Shown: positions 1-5,448 of the stretch, in pieces
Layout: each line of letters begins with the position of its first letter
How positions within the stretch are numbered: the stretch's first letter is position 1
Assembly: GCA_016179165.1 (NCBI GenBank)
Contig: JACORX010000427.1
Coordinates: forward strand, 1 to 7,243
Source: Candidatus Rokuibacteriota bacterium
GTDB lineage: Bacteria > Methylomirabilota > Methylomirabilia > Rokubacteriales > CSP1-6
DNA: 7,243 nucleotides
Direction: 5' to 3'
The notes under the pieces: model-generated
The model's input: the letters and a program-made list of their open reading frames with translations, nothing else
Told to the model about the DNA's origin: nothing
Database searches by the model: none
Program-made: the position numbers and the translations under genes

Positions 1-305
1 AGCTCGACCACACCCAGGGCTCCATCGACGCCCTGCCGCCGATCGTGGACGCCGTCGCCGGCCGCGCCGCCATCGTGGTAGACGGCGGCTTCACCCGCGG
101 CACCGCGGTGCTGAAGGGCCTGGCGCTCGGCGCGACCGTCATCGCGGTGGGCCGCACCGTCCTGTGGGGACTCGCCGCGGATGGCGCCGCGGGCGTCGCC
201 TGCGCGCTCGACATCCTCCGCCAGGAGCTCCGCACCACGATGGCGCTCTCCGGCCAGACGAGCGTCAAGAACCTGGACCGCGACCTCGTCTTCCGCGTCG
301 ACTGA
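1..305 (+). CDS. FMN-dependent alpha-hydroxy-acid dehydrogenase/oxidase, C-terminal part (5' end outside window)
   Basis: The reading frame is open from base 3 to the TGA at 303-305, giving about 100 C-terminal residues. The product would oxidise a 2-hydroxy acid (lactate, glycolate or mandelate type) to the 2-oxo acid using FMN in a TIM barrel. Visible family signatures, in order: an LD...LP.IV segment that normally follows the substrate-binding SNHGGRQ motif (cut off here), then VVDGGFTRG (FMN phosphate loop), VLKGLALGA, VGRTVLWGLA, and a tail with EL...M.L.G..S. Two usual residues differ: Thr replaces the first Arg of the common RRG, and Thr follows the GR that is usually GRP. The C-terminus looks complete at normal length. 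The natural substrate cannot be read from this part; lactate 2-monooxygenase-like or generic hydroxy-acid oxidase are both possible. The gene converges on the protease gene with only 8 bases between stops, leaving no room for a terminator. Confidence 0.9.
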   Translation, partial: LDHTQGSIDALPPIVDAVAGRAAIVVDGGFTRGTAVLKGLALGATVIAVGRTVLWGLAADGAAGVACALDILRQELRTTMALSGQTSVKNLDRDLVFRVD

Positions 306-313
306 CGCGCGGG

Positions 314-673
314 TCACGCCGCTGCGCCGACGAACCCCTCGACGGGGATCAGGCGCTTCGCGACAGGGTCCACGGCCAGGAAGAGGCTCTCGAGCGCGAC
401 AGCGCCCAGAAGCGCGGGCCCATCGGGGGCGATGAAGCACGGCGTAGTAACGTCCTGATCGCTGAGTGCCAAGCTCACTTCGGCCACAGGCCACTCGGCC
501 CGCCGGCCCCCGGCGATCAGCACCGGCTGGGAGCGTCGGGCCACCACCTCCAGCCGGTTCGCCAGCGCTTGCGGGACCACGAGCAGCGTGGCTCCGGTGT
601 CGACCAGGAGCTCGGCGTCTTCGCTCCGGCCCCTGGGCCCAGTCAGGCGTCCCGTCACGCGGAACAGTCCCAT
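314..673 (-). CDS. Small retropepsin-like aspartyl protease (clan AA), 119 aa
   Basis: This is a compact single-domain protein with the catalytic DTGAT motif at residues 25-29, preceded by the hydrophobic strand ELLV and followed by LLVVP. Near the C-terminus it has LLGAVALESL, the hydrophobic-hydrophobic-Gly element of clan AA, then AVDPV.KRLIPV, typical of bacterial single-domain members. By family logic one Asp is supplied per chain, so it would act as a homodimer; its substrate is unknown. There is no signal peptide or membrane segment, so it is probably cytoplasmic. The ATG at 671-673 is chosen because MGLFRVTG begins the first predicted strand; an upstream start at 719-721 would add 16 arginine-rich residues with no family look. 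No strong Shine-Dalgarno site is visible. A TATCGT hexamer (complement of 721-726) could be a -10 element, but no -35 is well spaced. The gene sits alone, convergent with the hydroxy-acid oxidase. Confidence 0.85.
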   Translation of the reverse strand: MGLFRVTGRLTGPRGRSEDAELLVDTGATLLVVPQALANRLEVVARRSQPVLIAGGRRAEWPVAEVSLALSDQDVTTPCFIAPDGPALLGAVALESLFLAVDPVAKRLIPVEGFVGAAA

Positions 674-732
674 ACCCGCGACTCTACGTTCAGCTCGGTG
701 ACCCCGCAAGCCTCGCAGCAACGATACGGTGA

Positions 733-813
733 AAAAATGCCGAGGTGTACAAGGGGTGGCTGTCTCTCGGCGCGGAGGATCTCGACCGGCTCAAGGCCGA
801 CGGCGTGATCTGA
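733..813 (+). pseudogene. 3' remnant of a CaiB/BaiF-type (class III) CoA-transferase gene
   Basis: Frame 1 from 733 to the TGA at 811-813 encodes about 26 residues: NAEVY.GWLSLGAEDL followed by DRLKADGVI and the stop. The pattern NAEVY..WLGLS.EE...L...GVI at the extreme C-terminus is the characteristic tail of class III CoA-transferases, which move CoA between organic acids. Nothing else of the ~400-residue enzyme is present. The frame is closed by a TGA at 730-732, and upstream DNA belongs to the minus-strand protease. Just before it, frame 2 reads RYGEK, so one extra A in the A6 run at 732-737 would join GEK to NAEVY as in the usual GEHNAEVY context. The remnant therefore carries both truncation and a possible frameshift. 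Assignment rests on a short tail recognised from memory, so it is tentative. No start codon or Shine-Dalgarno site serves it. Confidence 0.5.
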
Positions 814-834
814 GGCGGAGGCGTTCTCTTCGGA

Positions 835-868
835 GCCTCAAGGAGGCCCGGTACCGTAGCGCGCTACG
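835..868. repeat. Small hairpin plus 14-base perfect palindrome between convergent genes
   Basis: Two short dyads fill the gap between the CoA-transferase remnant stop (813) and the acylase stop (869-871, minus strand). GCCTC (835-839) can pair with GAGGC (843-847) across a 3-base loop. CGTAGCGCGCTACG (855-868) is a perfect palindrome that directly abuts the acylase stop codon. Neither is followed by a T-run on either strand, so a classic intrinsic terminator is not supported. The position would fit 3'-end processing or weak bidirectional termination. Confidence 0.3.
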
Positions 869-3800
869 CTACTCGTGGATCTCGACGATTTGCTGGAAGG
901 TCGGCCGGTTGACCCAGGGAATCGGCGACACCGGCAGCAGGCTGAAGGACTCGTGCTCGATGGCGTCGTAGGCTTCGACGGTTTGGCCCGTCGACCCGGT
1001 CTTGAAATTGACGAGCGTGCGGCCGTCCCACTGGGCGCGGGCATTCCAGCCGCCGAGCGCGGTGAGCGAGCGATCGAGCGCGAGCAGCACCGCGTCTCGG
1101 CAGTCGGCGACGGTGCCGCCGCCGGCGCAGTGTAGCGCCCGGTAATCGGTGTGTCCGGGCGAGCCGAGCGCCATCTCCAGCAGGCGCTTCATGAGCTCGT
1201 AGTAGCCGTATTCGTAGGCGGAGCCTTGGGCGCGGGGCGCGTCGTACGGGCATTGCAGCACGAGATCTGAGCAGGCGGTGGGGTGCTGCGCGCCGCCGGC
1301 GCCGGCCGTGATCGCGGTGAGCTGGGGCAGCAGGCCGTCGATCAGATGCGGATACCAGGCATCCATCAGCACGACCGCCTGGCGATGATCGTAGAGGCCG
1401 TCGTTGTCGCGGTCACGTCGCCAGGCACCGAGGCCGGGCAGGCCGGAGATCCAGGCGCCGGAGCCATCGTCGATCCATTGCTGCATCAGCGCGACGACCT
1501 GCTGCTGCGTGTCGTCGAGCGGGCCGGTCTGCATGAGCGCGAGGAGCAGCGGCAGCACGGCGTGGCCGCGCAGATCGCTGTAGCCGGCATCGGCAGCGAT
1601 CTCGGCCATGTTGGCGAAGTCGAACTTGCGCCCGGTGGCGTCGAACGCCGCGAGCCGCTGCGCGAGGAGGTCGATGCGATGCGTCGGACCCCACTTGCCG
1701 GTACCGTCCGCGGCCCACCACCCGGCGGCTGGCGAGTTGTTCCAACTCGCGATCCAGCCCTTGGCCGGGTTGATGGCCTGCGGATGCTGCGCGAGCGGCA
1801 TGAAGCCGGTCCACTCGAAGTACCCCTTGAGCGGATCGCCTTGGGCGACGGGCCGGAGCAGGTCAGGGTAGGGGATGTCGCCGCCGTAGCGATCGAAGAA
1901 GCCCGGGGGCAGGTTCTGCCCGGCCGCCCAGTCATAGCGGCCATCGCCCCACACCGGGAGGTCCGGACTTTGTGCTGCGTGGCGCAGGGGATAGAGGCCC
2001 GAGTGCAGATAGGCGACGTCCTGCCCGTTCACGTACAGCCAGTTGAAGGTGCCCGTGGAGCTGTTGAAGAGCCGGAGGAAATCCTGCGCGCTCGTGACGG
2101 AAGGAGTGCTCGCGAGCGCGAAGGGCACGGCGGTGTCCAGCTCGGCGCGGAAGGTGGAGCGCTGGATCGACAGTGCCACGGGCGCGCCGGCGGCGGTGGC
2201 GGTGGCGAACACCGGTCCGTAGTGCGTGCGCAGGATGTGGCGGGTGACGGTCTGCCGCCCCGCGGGCCCCCCAGAGCCGATGCTCGCCAGAGTGGGCCTG
2301 GCGATCCATTCATCGGTGCGCCGGTAGAGCGCCCGGCACTGCGGGCCTTGGCCGTCGCCGGCGTCGAAGAGATAGCCATCGGCGTTCGGCATGCCGTCCG
2401 TGTCCGAACCCGAGGGCGGCGAGCCGTCGCGGTTGCAGAGCTTCGAGACTCGGATGTCGGTCATGTCGGAATTGCCGGAGGTCGCACTCCAGGCATAGCT
2501 GGTGCCGCGCCCGATCTCGATGTAGGGTAGGTGCGCGAAGACGATGCCGCGGCCGGCGAAATCGAGCGGCGTGCCGCCGGTGGACTGAATCGCGGCCTCC
2601 CACAGGAGCTGCGGCACGAAGTAGGACGTTTGCGGGCCCATCACCGCGATGGGATGGCCGCTCGCGCTGTGCGATGCGGTCACCGCGATGAAGTTGGAGA
2701 AGCTGTCGGGCAATCCCAGGCCGGCCTTGCGCAAGGCTCGGCGCGCGCCGGCGACGGGATCGAGCGGCGCGCGCAGCCGCGTGGCGACCGGTATCACCGG
2801 CGCGGGCGTGTCGCCGAGGCGCGGCTCGGGGTCGCGCATCGAGAGTGCGAGGGGCGGCAGCCGCGGCCGACGGGGCGCGCTCACGCGCGTATCCTCGGCC
2901 ACGAAGGTGGGCAGGGTCGTGAAGCTGCCCACGTCCCACACCGCGGCCCCGGCGGGCAGATTCTGCGGGCAGCTTTCGTCGAGTGCGGCCGGCGATTGCC
3001 GGAAGGTGCCGTCGATGGTACGGGCGGCATCGGGATCGTCGGCGTGCCGCAGGTCGCGCCACAGCGCGCAGGCGGCGACGGGGACGGCGGTGCTGCCCGC
3101 GGTGAATGTCGGGTCCAGCGCCTGCAGGAACAGCTCGTTGATGTGCTCCTGGCCGCCGCCGGTAGCGAAGACCGACTGCACCAGCGTTGCCGAGGCGATG
3201 ATGTCGTTGCGCGTGAACGGAGGCGGAGGGAAGCCGCCCTGCTTGAGCACCGCGTACTCCGGCGGGACCTCCCGCCGGTTGCGCCCGCGCAGGGTGGTGA
3301 TGTAGGCGTTGACGCCGGCGACCGCGCTGTCGATGTCGTCGAGGACCAGCGCGCCGAGGGAGCCGAACTTCTGCGGCAGGCTGTCAGCCATCGCGCCGAG
3401 CTCGTCCTCGTCGTAGCCGGCAACGACGGCGAGGCTCGCGTCGAACTCGTAGAACGATGCCGCGGGTCCGAGGAATTCCGACAGCCGGCCGCGGCCCAGG
3501 TTGCGCAGCAGGTCATAGAGCCACAGGCGATCTTGGGCGGCGGCGTAGCCGACGCCGTACATCGCGTCCCGGCGGTTGCCAGCGCGGATGAACGGCACGC
3601 CCCAGCCATCGCGCCGGATCAGCACGCGACCGCCCGACGGCGCGGTCAGGATCTCCTGGCTGGTGACGGCGTCCGGCTCGAGCCCTTCGTGCTTGTAGTA
3701 GTTGCAGGCGAGGTCCGACGCCGCCGCATGACCAGCGGCGTCCGTCGGCGGCGCGCAGGGCACGGTCTTGAGGCCGGGTCGCGCGTAGCTGAGGTCGCCG

Positions 3801-4015
3801 TACAGCGCGAGCTGATCGACGAAGTGATCGGGATAGCGCCGCACCGGAACGCCGGGCACGGGGACGCCGATCCCGCCGGCCGAGTTGCCGTTGTTCCCGG
3901 GCGGGAGGACGCTGAGGAAGATGCTGTCCCCGGCGTTCGCCCCCTGTCCTGCCGCGAGCGCCGCCATCACCAGGAGCGTCGTAGCCGCGAAGAGCATCGC
4001 GATTCGGGCGCGCAT
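869..4015 (-). CDS. Exported penicillin acylase family protein (Ntn hydrolase, S45-like), 1048 aa
   Basis: The family hydrolyses amide bonds of acylated amines (penicillins, cephalosporins, acyl-homoserine lactones, lipopeptides); the substrate here is unknown. Residues 1-28 look like a Sec signal peptide: Arg2 and Arg4, a hydrophobic core, then ANA-G. The alpha-chain region has VLIRRDGWGVPFI (131-143) and YAAAQDRLW (157-165), typical of S45 enzymes. A proline/arginine-rich linker (about 380-436) precedes the predicted nucleophile Ser440 in DSFSNFIAV, where self-cleavage would expose the beta chain. Then come ASGHP (451-455), GPQTSYFVPQ (460-469), GRGTSYAWSATS (502-513) and WNNSPAAGW (758-766), whose Asn fits the oxyanion residue. 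DRDNDGLYD (868-876) resembles a calcium loop. Ten cysteines suggest disulfides outside the cytoplasm. At over 1000 residues it exceeds the ~800 typical of penicillin G acylase and resembles a large subgroup known from actinobacteria. The ATG (4013-4015) is preceded by a G-rich GGGGGGA Shine-Dalgarno-like site. The gene is intact and apparently monocistronic. Confidence 0.92.
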   Translation of the reverse strand: MRARIAMLFAATTLLVMAALAAGQGANAGDSIFLSVLPPGNNGNSAGGIGVPVPGVPVRRYPDHFVDQLALYGDLSYARPGLKTVPCAPPTDAAGHAAASDLACNYYKHEGLEPDAVTSQEILTAPSGGRVLIRRDGWGVPFIRAGNRRDAMYGVGYAAAQDRLWLYDLLRNLGRGRLSEFLGPAASFYEFDASLAVVAGYDEDELGAMADSLPQKFGSLGALVLDDIDSAVAGVNAYITTLRGRNRREVPPEYAVLKQGGFPPPPFTRNDIIASATLVQSVFATGGGQEHINELFLQALDPTFTAGSTAVPVAACALWRDLRHADDPDAARTIDGTFRQSPAALDESCPQNLPAGAAVWDVGSFTTLPTFVAEDTRVSAPRRPRLPPLALSMRDPEPRLGDTPAPVIPVATRLRAPLDPVAGARRALRKAGLGLPDSFSNFIAVTASHSASGHPIAVMGPQTSYFVPQLLWEAAIQSTGGTPLDFAGRGIVFAHLPYIEIGRGTSYAWSATSGNSDMTDIRVSKLCNRDGSPPSGSDTDGMPNADGYLFDAGDGQGPQCRALYRRTDEWIARPTLASIGSGGPAGRQTVTRHILRTHYGPVFATATAAGAPVALSIQRSTFRAELDTAVPFALASTPSVTSAQDFLRLFNSSTGTFNWLYVNGQDVAYLHSGLYPLRHAAQSPDLPVWGDGRYDWAAGQNLPPGFFDRYGGDIPYPDLLRPVAQGDPLKGYFEWTGFMPLAQHPQAINPAKGWIASWNNSPAAGWWAADGTGKWGPTHRIDLLAQRLAAFDATGRKFDFANMAEIAADAGYSDLRGHAVLPLLLALMQTGPLDDTQQQVVALMQQWIDDGSGAWISGLPGLGAWRRDRDNDGLYDHRQAVVLMDAWYPHLIDGLLPQLTAITAGAGGAQHPTACSDLVLQCPYDAPRAQGSAYEYGYYELMKRLLEMALGSPGHTDYRALHCAGGGTVADCRDAVLLALDRSLTALGGWNARAQWDGRTLVNFKTGSTGQTVEAYDAIEHESFSLLPVSPIPWVNRPTFQQIVEIHE

Positions 4016-4312
4016 GGTCCCCCCAAGCCGGTCTCGACTGCGACTGCGGCACGGCGCGACTCACCCGCGCTCCCACCGCTCGGACATCTTCGCACAACGG
4101 AGGACCCGACGCGGTGTCTTTTGGCGGTAGGCGCGCCCCGGCCGTCGAAGCGCTCGCACCGGTGTCGCTGTCGTGCCGTCAGCCGCCGAGGAGCCTGCGG
4201 AATTTCATCGCAACACGCGAACAACCAACGACGGACGAATCTACGCTCCCGCGCCATCCGAGAGCCCGCGGGGAAACGCGCTCGGCGGGAAGCGTTCTCG
4301 GCGACCGGCGGC
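4016..4312. other. Upstream region of the acylase gene; no gene recognised
   Basis: About 300 bases separate the acylase start from the first recognisable codons of the TPR-family remnant. Any acylase promoter must lie here on the minus strand, but I see no convincing pair of -35/-10 hexamers. All three + frames are open over parts of this stretch, yet none shows a signal peptide, a Shine-Dalgarno site with a start codon, or similarity to the missing N-terminus of the downstream family. A short tandem CGACTG repeat (4035-4046) is probably incidental. Confidence 0.5.
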
Positions 4313-5146
4313 GACGCGCAAAGCGCGGAAAAGCTCGGCAAGGTCCACCTCCCGACCTCCTGCAGGCTAGCCGCGCAAGCGCAGTTCGATCTCGCCGTCG
4401 CCTGGCTGCACTCCTTCGCGTTCCGCGACGCGATCAAGAACTTCGAGGTCGTCGCCCACGCAGACCCGAAGTGCGGCATCGCGTACTGGGGCGCGGCCGT
4501 CGCGTGGCTCGGCAACCCTCTCGGCGGCCCGCCGAGCGCAACGTGGCTCAGGAGCGGCTCCGAGGCGGCAGCCTAGGCGAAGGCCGTCGGCGCCGGCACC
4601 TCGTGTGAGCGGGACTACATCGACGCGATCAACGCATTCTACCAGGACGCCGACAAGGTCCCGCACCCGCCGCGCGCGGTCGCGTACGAGAAGGCCATGG
4701 ACGCCGTCGCTGCGAGGTATCCGACCGATACCGAAGCGTCGATCTTCTACGCGCTCTCGCTCAACACCACGCTGAACCCTAACGACAAGACGTACGCCAC
4801 CCAGCTCAAGGCCGCCGGCATCCTCGGGCAGATCTTCGCCAAGCAGCCGGATCACCCGGGCGTGGCGCCCTACCCGATCCACAGCTCCGACTTCCCGCCG
4901 ATCGCCGCGAACGGTCTCGGCGCGGCGCGCCAGCTCGCACGCGACAAGGACGCGGCCGACCTCCTCCTCGAGATCCGGCGCATCGACAAGATCGATACCG
5001 AGAACTTCGCGGCCGCCTTCGCGTTCGCCGCGATCCCGGCGCGCGACGCGATCGAGCGCCGGCAGTGGAGCGACGCCGCGCAGCTTCCCGTGCACCCGCA
5101 GAGCCTCTGGTGGTCGAAGTTCCCCCAGGTCGCGACGGACTGGTAG
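4313..5146 (+). pseudogene. Degraded TPR-family protein gene with in-frame amber codon and missing central block
   Basis: Frame 2 encodes AEKLGKVHLPTSC, AQFDLAVAWLHSF, AIKNFEVVAHADP, AYWGAAVAWLGNP, then a TAG at 4574-4576. The same frame resumes with AKAVGAGTSCERDYIDAI, FYQDADKV, AVAYEKAMDAVAARYP, ASIFYALSL, KTYATQLKA and HPGVAPYPIHSSDFPP. This order matches a large family of secreted bacterial TPR proteins of roughly 500 residues. A CAG-to-TAG change would explain the stop, since Ala-Gln-Ala fits the local helix. From memory, family members follow the IHS.D.PP segment with a long block containing HALHMPSHIF-like and HAMDYLVY-like motifs. Here GLGAARQLARD runs straight into a late-family segment, NFAAAFAFAAIPARDAIERRQW, so an internal in-frame loss of about 100 residues is inferred. 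The frame ends early at the TAG 5144-5146. No in-frame ATG, GTG or TTG and no signal peptide precede it. A shortened functional protein from the ATG at 4697 is possible but unlikely. Confidence 0.8.
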
Positions 5147-5148
5147 CG

Positions 5149-5169
5149 CCGGCCGACAAGCGCGGCCGG
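5149..5169. terminator. GC-rich hairpin at the junction of two gene remnants
   Basis: CCGGCCG (5149-5155) pairs perfectly with CGGCCGG (5163-5169) around a 7-base loop, starting two bases after the TPR remnant's TAG. No T-run follows on either strand, so this is at best a factor-assisted or decayed terminator. It also marks the point where recognisable TPR sequence ends and Uma2-like sequence (other strand) begins. Confidence 0.25.
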
Positions 5170-5369
5170 GCCGGCCCCGGCTCGCGGTACACCTCGAGGA
5201 CGCGGTCGACGAGGTTGACGATCCAATAGTCGCCGATGCCGGCCCGCGCGTAGAGGCTCCCCTTGTCCTCGCGGTCTCTCCTCAGGCTCGACTCCGCGAC
5301 CCCGACGATGAGCACCGCATGGGTCGGATGTGTCGCCGGAACGAGGGGGCGGCGCAGTTGCGTATCCCG
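5165..5369 (-). pseudogene. Fragment of an Uma2-family (DUF820, PD-(D/E)XK-like) nuclease gene
   Basis: Read on the minus strand, this stretch encodes about 68 residues: RDTQL at its start, HPTHAVLIVGVAESSL, RDREDKGSLYARAGIGDYWIV and NLVDRVLEVYREPGP. It aligns with the core of Uma2-family proteins, whose hallmark is a VLLVVEVADSSL-like strand followed by D..K...YA.AGI.EYWIVD. The family fold is that of a restriction-type endonuclease, usually about 190 residues. Here the N-terminal third and the C-terminal tail are missing, no in-frame start codon exists, and upstream the frame runs antisense into the acyl-CoA ligase gene. The acidic residue of the expected VEV strand is Gly (codon at 5301-5303 on the complement, GGG rather than GAG), which would remove a catalytic residue; the downstream Lys is kept. 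It is a dead remnant. Confidence 0.75.
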
Positions 5370-5386
5370 AGGGCGTGGTCTATCCT
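5358..5386 (+). promoter_or_regulatory. Candidate sigma-70-type promoter for the acyl-CoA ligase
   Basis: TTGCGT (5358-5363) and TATCCT (5381-5386) are separated by 17 bases, the optimal spacing. They match the TTGACA/TATAAT consensus at three and four positions. The pair stands 62 bases before the ligase ATG and is the only well-spaced pair I see in the gap. It overlaps the edge of the Uma2 remnant on the other strand. The call is inference from hexamers only. Confidence 0.4.
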
Positions 5387-5420
5387 CGACCGGTCCGCCG
5401 GCCGGCGGCGACGCCGGTCG
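5387..5420. promoter_or_regulatory. Nested inverted repeat between candidate -10 and ribosome binding site
   Basis: Outer arms CGACCGG (5387-5393) and CCGGTCG (5414-5420) are exact inverted repeats. Inside them sits a perfect 14-base palindrome, CCGCCGGCCGGCGG (5395-5408). The element begins immediately after the candidate -10 and ends 14 bases before the Shine-Dalgarno site, so it would cover the start of transcription. It could be a repressor operator, as TetR-type regulators often use such dyads near acyl-CoA genes, or a 5'-leader stem-loop. High GC makes short palindromes common, but nesting two sets of arms is less so. Confidence 0.4.
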
Positions 5421-5434
5421 GCCAATTCGCTGAT

Positions 5435-5440
5435 GGAGGT
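5435..5440 (+). promoter_or_regulatory. Shine-Dalgarno site of the acyl-CoA ligase
   Basis: GGAGGT lies 8 bases before the ATG at 5449-5451, a near-ideal match and spacing. It fixes the ligase start and is the strongest ribosome binding site in the window. Confidence 0.85.
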
Positions 5441-5448
5441 AGACCGCC

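Noticed and set aside
674..760. Promoter for the aspartyl protease (TATCGT with TTGTAC upstream, minus strand).
   Set aside because: The spacer is 20 bases, too long for a standard promoter, and the hexamers are weak; I mention only the possible -10 in the gene entry.
2531..4576. A 681-codon + strand open frame, and a 415-codon one before it (1283-2530), opposite the acylase.
   Set aside because: They are antisense shadows of a clear acylase gene in high-GC DNA. The composition is Arg/Gly/Ala-rich with no family motifs, except where the last ~85 codons of the longer frame become the real TPR remnant.
4574..4576. Possible amber recoding (TAG read as an amino acid) in the TPR gene.
   Set aside because: The acylase gene itself ends in TAG at the expected C-terminus, there is no pyrrolysine-type context, and the gene has other lesions. 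A nonsense mutation is the simpler reading.
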